In this document: one piece after another, positions 49,036 to 61,356 of the stretch
Position numbering within the stretch: position 1 is the first letter of the stretch
Layout: every line of letters starts with the position of its first letter
Source of the DNA: Tetrahymena elliotti 4EA
Lineage: Eukaryota > Ciliophora > Oligohymenophorea > Hymenostomatida > Tetrahymenidae
Assembly: GCA_000231825.2 (NCBI GenBank)
Contig: JH720313.1
Location: forward strand, 554,130-618,129
Reading direction: 5' to 3'
DNA length: 64,000 nt
Made by a program: the position numbers and the translations under genes
Notes under the pieces: model-generated
What the model saw: the letters and a program-made list of their open reading frames with translations, nothing else
The model's database searches: none
What the model was told of the DNA's origin: nothing

Positions 49036-50436
49036 TCAAATAGAAATTAATTTGAAATCAAAAGAGTAGTTAATTCTGATGATTGAGCCAAGAGTAGAAC
49101 TCTTTACTTCAGTTAACCAATTAGGATAAGAATTAATCAGATCGTTCAATTTGGTTTCTGCAATGATAAAATTAATATTTGCGTTTTTTGAGATATAATC
49201 AATAATGTTCATCTTAAAGATGTTGCTAACATTTCTGCTTTCGAAATATTCTTTTACAGTTTAAGCGATGGTTGAGAGAGGAATCTATGAAAGGATTTAT
49301 TCTTGATTTTAATTTTGTTAAGCCAAAAGGAGAGTGAATTCGTCTGATAATTAATTCTACTTTTGTTATAATCCCTCTTTAATAGTTTCTGTGAGCTTTT
49401 AAGAAATGTAAGTAGGTTACTGGTCAGCGTTTAGAGCTTACTTTTCAGAATAGTAGAGACGTTGCTTGAAATCTGCTATCCTGGATTCTTTCCATTATTG
49501 ATAAGATCCAATATTTTCTAAAAATGATAACTGAACAAACATATCTTATTATTTATATTTATTTAATTTCAAACTAAGTTGGTAGAGGTTTGGTTAAATA
49601 TTCATGATGGCTTACATTTTCAAAATAGTTAAACCACTTACTTAGGAAATTAATTCGCTTAAGTAAGCGCTGTTCTTTCTCATCATAATTTCATCAATTT
49701 TGCTCATTAAAGTCACCATTTCCTAGTTTTATTAATCTTTTAATTCTACTGCTTTTGATCCAAGTAGACTTCTGTAACGATCTTTAAGAGATCCACGATT
49801 GAGAATGGCATTTAATTTGGTATTACGGGCTGGGCTAAGAGCTTTTCTTGTTTCATCTTTATTAGTTTGGATTTATGTAATAAGTTTAGCAACGTTTTCA
49901 GAGATACCTGTTGATTTTTTATCTTCAACAAGTAAGGATTTGAATGAGTCGAATTTATTTATTTTAATGCTGCATTAGCTACTTCCTTTCTTTAATTGCT
50001 TGTTTTTACTGATTCCCTTGATGAGTTTTAAAGTTTTAATATTTGAAATATCTTCTTCATCATCTTCTCCTTTATTACCTTTTAAGTGGTTTAAATTGTT
50101 TAAAGATTTTTCAAGACACATTTCTGATGGCATTCCGCTAAAATATGTATCGTTAGCACCATCATCCTAATCGTCAAAGAGAGTTTTGCTATACTTTGAG
50201 TCAATAGGAATTGAACTGTGACTTTTCTTGAATGATAAGAGGCGTTGTGTCATTTAGTTTTCTTCGTTGCAAGTAGTAGGTTCTTCTTCCAGTTTATTAA
50301 TTTTTTGTTGCAAATTTTAATTTTCTAAAGTGGTGGTGGAGGGAGGAATGGAAGAGCATTGGGCAGGAAGTGTAACTTCCTTGCTCTCTAGTTTAGTGGG
50401 GGTAAAGTAGAAGTATAAGTTGGTTTGGTTCATCAT
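49036..50436 (-). CDS. CDT1: Probable Cdt1-like DNA replication licensing factor
   Basis: A single exon of 467 codons including TGA. Three features point to Cdt1, which loads the MCM helicase at origins. (1) The N-terminus MMNQTNLYFYFTPTK contains a PIP box, Q-x-x-L-x-x-Y-F (residues 4-11), with Lys15 at the +4 position, as in the N-terminal PIP degron of animal Cdt1. (2) Residues of about 240-290 (LMSKIDEIMM, then LISQVSGLTILKMQAIMNIQ, then PNLYQL) fit the geminin-binding/winged-helix core. (3) The C-terminus (IAQTVKEYFES, then KLNDLINSYPNWLTEVK, then IIRIN) fits the C-terminal winged helix that binds MCM. Between them is a charged linker (about 100-230). The usual Thr-Asp inside the degron is absent (Tyr8-Phe9 here). 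Sequence identity to known Cdt1s looks low, so a fold-level search should confirm it. Confidence 0.68.
50399..50436 (-). other. PIP-box / degron-like N-terminus in Cdt1-like protein
   Basis: The residues QTNLYFYF at positions 4-11 match the PCNA-interacting consensus Q-x-x-h-x-x-a-a. A basic residue stands four places after. In animals and fission yeast this arrangement recruits CRL4-Cdt2 for S-phase destruction when bound to PCNA. The function here is inferred from the match. Confidence 0.6.
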
Positions 50437-52946
50437 TTTTAATAGCTCAAATCTGGAAATGTTTGTGTGATTTAAAGTTGATTTACACTATTTTCTTTGT
50501 TTGTGAATAAAAAGATATAGCTTTTCTCTTCCAGGTTTGATCGTATTTGTATTTTATTTGTATTTAATTATTTCCTTTGATATTTTTCATTCAATTTTTA
50601 TATTTATTAACGTTTTCTTCATACCTATAAATCATCTCTTTCCCCCTCCAAATAACTTCAAATTTTTTTTCCATACCGCTAAAGGCTCCATTTTTTACAC
50701 TATTAAGCTATGTCCATATTCAATTTTTATTATTCTATTTTGATAGAAAGCTTACTTCTAAAGTGCTTTGATCAGTTTTTTAAATTTGTTTTCTTAGAAT
50801 TATCTAAAGATTTAACGAATTCAAATTTCATTTTTTTAGGTGGATCTAAATATCTTTCTTATAATAATTACTTTTTCTCGCGGGCGCGCAATTGGATTAT
50901 ATTAACTTTACTATTATTGCATTCAATTTCGCAAAGAAAAAAAAACACACCGAAGATTCTTTCTTAGTTTTGATCAAAAAGATTTAAAACAATTTTGAAA
51001 TATTGAATTTAAGAAAATAAATATAAAATTAGTTTTACATACTTACTTTTGACAGTTAAATTTCAGCAATATTAAAAAGTTAACCTTTGATTACTTTAAA
51101 CACCAAATAATGCTTTCTTCACTTTCATTACTATTTCGCTTCACAAAAAAAAAATTAAATTTATTTCCCTCAATTTAATAATTATTCAAATTTATTTTAA
51201 TTCGACTTAATTTTGACAAATCTAATCTTCAACTATTTAAATATTATAAATTTGGTCTATTATTAATCAATTAATTCTTTATTTGCTATTTTGTTGAGTC
51301 TTGTATTTGATAAAGGCATAGGATAAACAAAAATTTAATACATTTCAGTTTAACAGTTTTCTTAGAGAGTAAAAAGCTTTTTCTGATAATAGAAATTCAT
51401 GATAAAAATTTTAACTTAAATTTGAATTAAAATTTTTATTTTTTGTTAAATTAAGTTTAGTTCAATCAATTTAACGACTTTGAAAATTAAAAAATAAAAT
51501 TATTTAAACTTCATCATATTTTATTAGTCATACTATCAGTAAAATTAAATTTAAAATCTTATTTAAGGAAATAATCAATGAAATTTAATAAATTGTGTTA
51601 ATTAAAACATAAAAAAAAATTTTAATTTGAGTTTCCTTAAATATATTCTAGCATAATAATGGATTATTTGCTTATTTATTTATTTAAATTTTCTATAAAA
51701 GATAAACTTCAAATCTGTTAATTTAATTTTTTAATTTTAGGTTTAGAGTTTTCCTTTTACTTTAATTAAAATATTTTTATATTTTATGAAAATTTTCATC
51801 AATTTTATCTTTTAAAAAATAATTTAAATAGTTTTAAATACCATGAAGTTTATTTGTAGTGATATTTAATTTGATCTAAAATAGCTCAATAAATTATCTG
51901 CTATTGCAGAAAGATTGAGTTTTGCAAATTAAATAAATAAATTAAAATATTTGATTAAAACTTGTAATTATTTATTTAAAACATAAATAATAGAAAGCAA
52001 AAATTTTTAAACATTGAAAATAAAAAACTAAAACGATTTTTTAGATAATAAGTAATAAATTAAAAATCTTAATATTATTTTTAAAAAAATAAATTATCCT
52101 GAAAATGAATGAAAAATAACTTTAGTCTAAAATGGTTTCAGTTTCTAATGCTAAAAAAAAGAAAGTTTTTATTTGAAATAAATTCTTTTGAAAATCAATA
52201 AATTATGAAATTAAAAAAGTAAATTGATGATTTAAAATTTTAAATTTAAATAAGTTACTGTTAATGTTTTCTGTTCAAGAAAATGTAATTAAAATTATTT
52301 AAAAATAAAATAATTAATAGCCAAAAGTATTCATTTGTAATTTGTAAGAATGGTTTGTTAAAATAAATGACTGAATTTTATAAAGTTTTTTAAAAATATA
52401 AAATGAATAATTTATAAAATGGAGGGTCGTATAACTTTTAATAAATTATCAATTTTCATTTATAATTTTTATGATAAACTTTAGAAAAGATTCCAGTAAC
52501 ATTTTTTTAAAGCTTACATTAAAATAATTAGAAACAGAAGTAAAAATTGATAACAAAATCTAACAATATAAAATAAGATAACTCATAATTTCTTATAAAG
52601 GCAAAAATTGTAATCTTCAAAAAAGAAAAATTTAAAAATATCTCAATCTGGATATTATTAATTAAAATTACCCTAAAAAATTGTAAGCTTTTCTATTAAT
52701 TCGATCAAAAATTAAAAATTAGCTAAACATAAATTTTTCATATGTTGCTTTTTTCACTTTAAATATAATGTTATATAAAATAAGAAGAATAAATTTTTTA
52801 AAATTGTATAAAATAATTTTATAGAAATGTATTAAGATATAAATAAACATTTGAAATAAATTTAATGTAATAGTATCAATTTAAAGTAATATTAGAATTA
52901 CAATTTATCTTTTAAAATTGAACACCCAACTTATTTATTAGATACT
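50437..52946. other. Long intergenic region with GC-rich island
   Basis: About 2.5 kb between two minus-strand genes. Near 50877-50890 lies a strongly GC-rich island (CTCGCGGGCGCGCA) in otherwise ~80% A/T DNA. Two plus-strand frames (50537-50743 and 50710-50967) and a small minus-strand one (50821-50922) overlap it, but none is convincing. The rest, 51000-52940, is near-homopolymeric A/T with nothing recognisable. Confidence 0.55.
50871..50890 (-). promoter_or_regulatory. GC-rich island, E2F-like candidate site upstream of Cdt1-like gene
   Basis: It lies about 435 bp upstream of ATG 50436. On the coding strand it reads GCGCGCCCGCGAGAAA, which contains GCGAGAAA, one mismatch from the E2F core GCGSSAAA. 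Cdt1 is a classic E2F target in other eukaryotes. The assignment as a regulatory site is inference. Confidence 0.3.
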
Positions 52947-54656
52947 TCAGAGCTCTTCATATAAATCATATGTAATTAAATTTGGATTATTCATTAATAA
53001 TTAAGAAATGTTGGATTTGAAAGCAATCTAAAAATAAAGAGCTTCATTGACAATATTGTTGAAATTTTCAGAAACTGAGACTAATTCATTGAATTGTTTG
53101 TATTACTTGAAGTAATCTATTATTTGTTATCTATTTTAAATATGTTTTTCTTCCTTTTCAACTATGTTATTTTTCAGTACACTCATTAGAAATATATTAA
53201 TTTCTTTTTTGCATTACTGTTCCAAAATTATGTCAAGATTTATTGATTTTTTAGCTTCGAGAGCTGCCAAGTAAAGCTTTTCTGCTTATTTATTTTAGTT
53301 GATACAGTTAAAAATTAAATCTACATGTCCGTTTACAATCTAAATAAGGAATTGATTGTTAAAGCCAATAGAAAGAAATCCTCCATTATATTCCAAAAGT
53401 TGATAAATAATTTAGTAGTCGCTTTCAAGTAATAAATTTTGGTTTGTGTTACAGATATAAATTTCCAAGTGGTAGAATCTTCTAACGCATTTGATATCAA
53501 TTTAAGATAAGCTTGATACTTATAATTATCTACATTACACTCTAAACTATATCCAAAATATTAATTTTGGTAACACAAGTAAACAATTTGAAACTAAAAT
53601 TGCTAAGTAGATATATTTGTAGCCATCAACTTCTATTAGATTCATATCGCTTGAATTTATTAGTTGTATCATTTCTATTTGAATTACTACTTAGAAAATT
53701 ATGTAAATCCCTAGACTGATTTTATTAATTTAAACTTATAGAAGCATATAAAGTTAATTAAAATCTTTCTTAATCAATGGAAGCAAATAGCATATCTATC
53801 CACCTAGCAACAATTAATCGAATGATCCTACAACAAATGGACCAAAGATATCTGAAGAACCATGTAATAATTTTAAGTAAATCAGTTAAATACTCAATAA
53901 TGCAATTATATAGGAGATATAGTTTATCTATACTACGGTGATAACTAAAGTTACTGAAAATCCAAAGGCAAAAATTGATTCTAAAACAATAAGGGAAGAA
54001 TCAGCAAAAGAATAATTTTTTTCTAGTACAAATATTTAAAGGTAAATTAGATTTGTCAAGAAATAGAAAATGAGACTAGTTATCAATAACAATAAATTAA
54101 TTCCAGTATTAACTGAAGTATCTAATATGCGTTAACTCAACAAAACTATTGCAACAAAACCCAAAAAATATCTCTTGAATTAAACTTGGTAAACTAGATT
54201 TTTTAAAATTGAGGTTACTTATTAGCAATCAAAAGATAGGTAAACAAATTTTTTATTAAGTTAGGATTTGTTTGCAAGATTAAAAAGAATGCAGTCGAAT
54301 TACAATAAACAGCATACAATTTAGAACAGAGTTTATTCTAAACTGTTGATTTTTTAAATCTATTTTTCTATTATTAAAGTAAGTTAAATCATAGAAGATA
54401 TCAGGTTTATTGAAAGCAGAATTGAGTTATATGTGCCTGTTGGGTCTTAAAAAAACTGAATGATTATTAGAATTTTAATAGCAAACTCAGCCAGAGAAAT
54501 TGTTTTGAAAAGTAAACCAGAGGAAGAAGATGTGTTTATTTAATTTATCATTAATTCCTTTAAGTAGCCCTTACCTTGCAATCCATAATAAGGCTTCAGA
54601 GCTTAGCAACTTGAATCTAATATTTGATTGTTATTTTCAATTGAATTTTGACTCAT
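52947..54656 (-). CDS. Multipass membrane protein, tandem family member A
   Basis: A single exon of 570 codons including TGA. The N-terminal ~330 residues contain about eight hydrophobic segments, for example FAIKILIIIQFF, VIQIEMIQLI and FGFSVTLVITVVQI. The C-terminal ~230 residues are soluble and helical (for example QKNIDYFKQYKQ-like segments). I do not recognise the protein. It shares three motifs with the genes at 55882 and 61357: an ES-x-F-x4-S-type segment; a [DEQ]Q-x-x-[FLM]G block followed by L-x-P-L-[IL]-x-x-D (here DQLLLGG, then LLPLIKKD); and a C-terminal NNPNLITYDLYEEL just before TGA. The common size, lack of introns and strand mark a local gene family. Transport or sensing is possible, but no ligand motif is visible. 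Confidence 0.8.
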
Positions 54657-55881
54657 TTTTAAGATGTTTTGAATTTATTTTTTTATTTTTTTGAATGTTA
54701 TTTAATTAAAAATTATATAAAAAAATTAATTAATTAGCATATAAAGCTTATCAACCTTCATATTTTTATATAAATGCTATTTACTGAAGTATAATAAGTT
54801 ACTTTAAAAACATGCAATTATAATTGTAAATAGACATGGTTTAGATAGATGAAATAATTTCTCTATCTTCTGTGAAAAAGTAAAAATTATTTTAAAAATC
54901 TTTTTCATTTAAAATAAAAATAAGAAAGGTAGTGAAAAAATTTTATAATATTTATTATTTTGATTATCATATCAGAAATATTAGCTAATTTTTATCTTCA
55001 AATAAAACTAAATATGCTGATTAATTTGGACTTTTCAGAAATTAATTTAAATTTTAAATTATCGTTACGGGTAAATGCGTTTCATTGAAAATACATTTTT
55101 AAGAAATAGAAGAATAATCAACTATGGACAATCTACTTATTATTCAAACATTTTTGATTTTTCCAAAAAAATAAATGCAAAAAATGTCTCTACAAAAATT
55201 TTTTTTTCTAGATATACAACAAAATTAAAAAAATTTTCACTTAGGATTTTTCAATAAATGTGTTTTTAGTTATTATCATTTTATTGTGAGATACTTTTTG
55301 TTATTATATATTTCTTAACATTATTATTACTGCTAATATTATTTGTATCTCAGATTTCAAATTACAAACAAATAAAATGTTATTTTGAAAGGCAAATCTA
55401 TTGTCTGAATTTATCATTACTTTTAATCTTTTGATAATTTTTAAAAAATTATTATTGCAAAAGAAAGAATAAATTAAAAGAGTAAAAATTGAATAGCTCA
55501 AAACTAAAATTAAGTATTACCTTATTAGAGTTAGGATAAACAATTTAAAAGGAAATAGTTAAATTCTTGAAAAATTTTATAATTTTAAGATTATTTACAT
55601 ATATAAAAATAATAAAATTTATTTAGTTTCATGAGAGAAAAATTTTTATTTTAAATCTTTTAAATTTTTTATTTGAATCATAATTATTAAGGAGATTATT
55701 GCTCAAAAAAGAGTAAATTTAAAAAATATGACTCACTTTTTTCTTTTTTTTCAAACTTTTTTTGTAAAAATAGGTAAAAAATAATTTCTTGACTTTTAGT
55801 ATTTCTTTATTATGAAACAATAACTAAGAAAATTTTAATTGATTTTACTGAGTTATTTTAACTATCAAAAGCTAAATAAGT
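54657..55881. other. Intergenic, small plus-strand frame of doubtful status
   Basis: About 1.2 kb. A plus-strand frame from ATG 55075 to TGA at 55432-55434 (119 codons, reading TAA/TAG as Gln) has a hydrophobic stretch (FLTLLLLLILFV) near its end. Length alone is not significant with one stop codon. Nothing else is supported. Confidence 0.4.
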
Positions 55882-57636
55882 TCATTCATCAAAGAGATCA
55901 TATAGCAGAGAAGTAGGATTATTGTACATAAAGGGAGTTATTAGTTTATTAAAGGCAATTATATTACAAGCTGATCTCTCATTGCTATACTGCTAAGTAA
56001 TTAATTTAATCTTTCGATACGGTTATAATTGAGATAAATTTTCAACAATTTCGTCTTTATTGTTAAGGCTAATAAGTTCTTGTTTGTTTATCAAATTTTT
56101 TAGTAGCTAAAATTCAAATTTTGTATTAATTTGTTTGTCTTCTCTTAGATCCTTACTCAAAATTATGTTTAAAGATAATATTTGATTGGATTTAACTACT
56201 TCTGAGTAAATGCTTTAGCAAATTTAGAAGCATTTTTAATCTAAAATTTAAATTTCAAAATTACCATACTAATTAATAAGTCTTAGCTTTTCATTAAATA
56301 TGATATATGTATATGTATCTTTCTCATTCATAAGTTTAGCAATATTTTTAATTATATCTTAGCTTAATTCTAAATTTTAAAAAGGAAATTCGAAAAAATT
56401 TATCATGGAATTTTTTCTATTAGCTAGAAAAGAAAAACTCTTTTTGCTTAACAAAACCATTTAATCTATCAATTATTTTCTTTATATGAGATAGAGAAAG
56501 GATTTTATTATTGCTATGAAGCTATTTAAAACTAACAAAGCGATTTGTACCTTTATAATGTCATAATCTTAGAAATCTTTTTTGTTAGCAAAAAATAGAA
56601 ATCCTAAATTGATTAATGAGTAGATATAGAAGAGAAGCACATTTACTTTATTGAATTTATTGAAGTATGCCATCTCTACAGTGTGTATGTCTTTTTATAT
56701 AAGAGGAATTAAAAGACTTGTTTTACTTCCAAAAAATATTTATTCAATCAGGCTGATTGTTCGAGAATCAATCATTTCTGTAGTAAGAACTTGCTCTTTG
56801 ACATTAATTAAGCTCAAAAAGTACAGTATGCAAGCTACATAGATAATGCTTCTTATTTCAATTATATAAAAATAAAATAGAATAGACTAAGAGAACTGTA
56901 ATGAGAGCTCTATAATATTAGCTAAAATATTAAAGGGTGTTTGTTTAGAATGCAAAATACATATTTAGTAATAGTTACAATTCAAATAGATAAAAGAGGC
57001 TAAATTCCATATTAAGATGATCCCAAACAGTGATTTATATAGACCATCATCGCCATCAGAATGAATAATATCAAAAAGAATAAAAATTTTTATGGCAGAG
57101 AAAAGCCTTCTCAAAAAGAACCAGCTTGTTATCTTATTGAATTATTTCTTAATATCCTCTTTCTCAATTTATTAGAGGCATTAATTTTTAATAATCTTGT
57201 AGAAACGTTTAGATTGATTAAAAAAATAAGAAAAATCATCTTACAAAACTATCCTCAAGAAAACTTGAAATTTTTATTTACGAGACAGACTTAATCCATT
57301 ATAAAGTGTATTATTTGTAAAAACTGGTGAGAAAGTAATAGTTTGGAAGGCCATAGCACTAGTTTGGATTATGATACAGATGAATAGGCTAAGTAATAAA
57401 TCAGAGTCATTCTTAAAATGATATTAGTTAACAAAATAGTAAATAATAACTATCAATCTAGCTACAGAGTCGAACTAATATACAAATTTATCAATAAATT
57501 TCATACCACTAACTCTTGAAATTAATTTCATAAAGCGTTGAATAAACATTCCATCTGTATCTTAGATTCTTACATCTTTTTTTTCTTATTATTTAAATTT
57601 TATTGGGATCTCTTTAATTACAACTTATGATTCCAT
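55882..57636 (-). CDS. Multipass membrane protein, tandem family member B
   Basis: A single exon of 585 codons including TGA. Six to eight hydrophobic segments lie in residues 60-400 (LIVIIYYFVNQYHF, IYVACILYFLSLIN, VLLFYIYSLINLGFLFF). A soluble C-terminal half of about 190 residues follows, starting around MINFFEFPFQ. Family motifs: IIELSLQFSQSI; IEQIFFGSK followed by LLIPLIQKD; and the terminal NNPTSLLYDLFDE right before TGA. The alignment with members A and C runs the length of the protein but at low identity, so the copies are old. I recognise no known family. Confidence 0.8.
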
Positions 57637-59294
57637 TTTTTATTGATATGAGCTAATTTTTTAAATTAATTATTATCAGTCAAATTTTGGATTTTGTATT
57701 TCTTTATTATAAAAATTAAGAGAAAGGATAAATTTGAGAAAAAGATTGGCAAACTTTGTAATATTAATTAACCTGACTCATGAATTCAATGAAGTAATGT
57801 TCAAATCAAATTTAGAAGATAAAAAATTGTAAACTTAAAAAGTAAACTCAATAATTTGATTGAATATTAAGTTAACTTGATGCTATTTTTAAATTTCAGT
57901 CAGAATTTCTTCATATTTTTTTAAAAAAATTAAAAATATTTAAATTTTAATTTTTAAAAATAAGAAAAAATTTCTAGATTTCATTTTACTAATAACTTTT
58001 ATTGCTGAGAAGTCAAGGCTCATCCGGTATTAATATGTAAAATCAAAAATTAACCAATATCAAATTATCTTTAGTCTCCAAAGGTTAGCATGACTAATTA
58101 TTAATTAATAAAGTTGAGCTGCTTGCTGGTTTAATTCATTTTGTTAGAAAAATTTAAGTAATTTTCATTAAATAAACTAAAATTATAAAAAAACAATTTT
58201 TGAACAAGAAATAATAACGTAAGTCTTGAAATTTAAGGTTAAAAAATAGCTACAATTTAAAAAGATGGAAATTAAATGAAAATAAAATTGCAAAAATGAA
58301 AGATTATCAAAATATTAATTGTTACACAATATATTCTTATTTATTAATTAAAAAAAAAATCTTTACTATTCAGTAAAGTTGATTCAGGTAAATTTTTAAT
58401 ATTATTCAAGAGAGAAATTATAAACAAAAAAAATTAGGCTATTAGAAAAGATAGAATGTTTCTAAATTAAAATGAACAATATATAATCAATTAGAAAAAA
58501 TTGAATGTTTGTAAACCTAAAAGAAGAATAAAATCATGCCAATAAAAAATAAAGTATTTTTTCATTTTAAAAAATGTTTGAAAAGATAATATAGAAATTT
58601 TTTTTTTGGTACTAGATTTTATAAAAATTATCAATTACTCAGGTGTAAATTTTTAAAATAAATATTCCCCAATCAAATTTTGTTTAAACTTCTGTTAATC
58701 CAAACTTTATATTTCTTTTAGAGTATTTGATGACTTTAAAATGTATTTTGATTCTATTAAGAATTTATTTCATTTCCAAATACCATTTCAGGTTTTTTAA
58801 TCTTATTTACTCTATAGCTTTGAAAATAAGCAAGCTTTTTGATGTTAAAAATATGATTATCTTTGTATCTAACTGTGTCAACGGAATATTATTTGGTGGT
58901 AAAAAATCCCTAAAAATGAAGAAGTAGAACTATTAGCTCTTATAATTATTTATTTAAGTGATAAGTTGTTAATTTATTTCTATTTACATATCTCATTTAC
59001 TCTGAAAATTATAATGACGAAATTAGATTTTTAATCAATCCTAATTGTTTCTGTTTGTCTTTTTTTCTGATTTATTTTACACAATTCGTTTATAGTTAAT
59101 AATATTTGAATGCAAAATTATTTACAATTTAATTAATAAATAAATGTAATTAATTCATAAAGACATAAATCTATCTCTATTAAATCAACTAAAAAAATTC
59201 TATAAAATAAAAACTTAAAATATTCCAAAAAAAATAGGAAGTAAAAACATTTTTTATTTATATTTTCTTAATCATTATTTCAACAACAATTTTA
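57637..59294. other. Intergenic, possible gene relic near 58.7-59.0 kb
   Basis: About 1.65 kb. Plus-strand text at 58725-59065 reads as protein-like in two frames (DDFKMYFDSIKNLFHFQIPF, then after a shift EEVELLALIIIYLSDKLLIY). It lacks a consistent start and frame, so it may be a decayed gene or chance. Nothing else was seen. Confidence 0.4.
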
Positions 59295-60565
59295 TCAAGA
59301 GACCAAAAATTTCTTGAGTTAAGCATTTAAGTATTTGTTTGAGATATAGTTTTCTTTACTGAAGCTATCTATTGCTCCTTATACAATTTCTTTGATTGTA
59401 GGAAGTGATTAGGATTCATCCAAAATCTTAAAGAGAATCATTTAATTAAATTCTGGATGGAATTAGAATGTTAGAGCTCTGTTTCTAATGGCCATACCTT
59501 CGATCTCTACTTTGTCTGAGAAAGAAATTAACTTGGCTTCTCTAGCTAATTCGTAAACATAATCACCATGACATTTTATAGAATAAAAAGGGTTAGGTAG
59601 AATTTTGCTTAGGTTTAACTAATCATTAATATCAACATCGTTGAAGTGAATCTAATCTCTAAATTTATAGAATTATTAATGAGGCATTCTAGAAGTTTTT
59701 CCACCACATCCATGGCCTACTGCTTGATGCCCCCAACAAACTCCTACTAACTTTTGATCCTATATTAAAATTGAATAAAGATATAACTCAAAAACTCAAG
59801 ATTGAATAAGTAAAGAAATTAATTAATTACATTTTCCTACTCAGGGTAAATAATTTTGTTAAAGATATCATAAGAGAAAGGTACCCAAGGCATAGAAGTA
59901 TCATATGCATCATAGTGACTTCCAGTAATAATAAATCCTTTAATCTTTTTAAAGAGTTCTTCTTCGATAGGTTTCATTTCCAATAAACTAACACTAATCC
60001 ATTTTTAGTTTTCACCTTGATAAAACCCTTAAAAGAGACCTTCATACATATTTAACCAAAACTATTTATCTTCTGAATTCAAAATGCAAAAGATTGTTTT
60101 TTCAGCATTTAAATTTTGCTTAGCATATTCAACTATGTTGTGATCTTAGAAGAATTACTTAGTTTTTTAAGCTACATTATTTGAATTCTAATCAGCTTTA
60201 TGAAGATGGAGCTTTTCTTGAAAGAACTAAGTATAATTTAAATAATAAATTTTGAAGTTCTCACCATCTATTAAAGTGTCACATTCATTAACTTATTTCA
60301 ATACTTCAGAAAATTTAAAGAAATGTTCTTCTGTATTAAGTAATCTAATATAATCTTCTTAATTTGTCACTTCATAGGAGTATATTCTCTAATATAAACC
60401 TCTGGCTAAGGCAACGTTAAGAGAAGGATCAAGGTCTTCAGAGAGCAAATTAAATTAAATATGCTAAAGCTATTCCGTTGTTTTATCGTAATCTAAATAG
60501 ATTTCTATACTACCCTATTAGTCAGTTTATCTGTAGAAGATTGCAGATACAAATTAGTTACTCAT
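59295..60565 (-). CDS. Class I glutamine amidotransferase domain protein
   Basis: A two-exon gene of exactly 400 codons including TGA after removal of the 71-bp intron at 59760-59830. The C-terminal ~180 residues are a class I (triad) GATase domain. The nucleophile is Cys253 in VGVCWGHQ, and the His346/Glu348 pair is in FQFHPEF. An upstream segment, FIITGSHYDAYD, is the usual P-loop-like turn of the fold. Such domains hydrolyse glutamine and normally hand ammonia to a synthase partner. The closest layout known to me is the stand-alone GATase-like family of fungi and plants. Residues 1 to about 190 form an unassigned N-terminal extension (MSNQFVSAIFYRQ...). All triad residues are present, so catalysis is likely. 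The substrate and the fate of the ammonia are unknown. It sits between two members of the membrane family but is unrelated to them. Confidence 0.87.
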
Positions 60566-61356
60566 TTATTGTTCTTATCAATAATGATATTTATGTTTAA
60601 TACTTTTTCAATAAATTAAATATTTTGATAAAAAAGAAAAGATGCTTATCAAATGTATTATTTAATTCTTTTTCAAATCATTTGTTTTTCCATAAAGAAT
60701 TTTAGAAAAAATTATATCATTTTTCCATACTTTTTCACTAACTTTGACGTAGATTCCCTGAACATTTGGAATTACTTTAACAGATATTTATCCATAAAAA
60801 ATCTAAACTCATACCAAAAGCAAAAATGAAAAAGAAAATATGTTGATTATGAACTTGTCAAATTTTTAATAAGTTATTAAATAGTTTTGTTAAAAAGAAA
60901 TTCTTTTTTGAGAAAATTAATTCTGTTCAGATTGAAAAATAATTAATGGAAATAATTGATCAGTGTTTTGTAATTTTTACATTTCTCTTTTACATTTATC
61001 AAAAAAAAAGTCAAAACCTTAATTACATATTATGACAATTTTAGTTTTTATTAATTTAAGGAAGAAAATAAATTATTCATCTCATTTTTTTTTCCATTAG
61101 AAAACTTAAATTAAGTTTATTAAATGATAAGAAATCTTTGTTTATTAATTTTACTTACAGTGAAGGTAAAAAGAGAAAAATAAGTAATAAAATTTATCTA
61201 TCCAAAATCATTGTAAAAAAACATATAGATAGTGTTTTTATGAATGATATTTTAATAGAAATTAATCTTTTTTAATCATGTTTACTAATAAAAATAAATA
61301 TGAATGATATTAGATTATAGTACAAAGTATTTTAATTTATTAATTAAATTAGTTGA
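60566..61356. other. Intergenic between two minus-strand genes
   Basis: About 790 bp of AT-rich sequence. It holds the promoter of the GATase gene and the 3' UTR of membrane family member C. No gene seen. Confidence 0.55.

Noticed and set aside
50537..50967. Two plus-strand frames with hydrophobic content upstream of the Cdt1-like gene
   Set aside because: Phe/Ile/Leu content is typical of T-rich DNA. There are no recognisable motifs, and they end in ordinary spacer.
55075..55434. Plus-strand 119-codon frame with one hydrophobic stretch
   Set aside because: Length is within chance for a one-stop code. There is no homology by eye and the composition matches the spacer.
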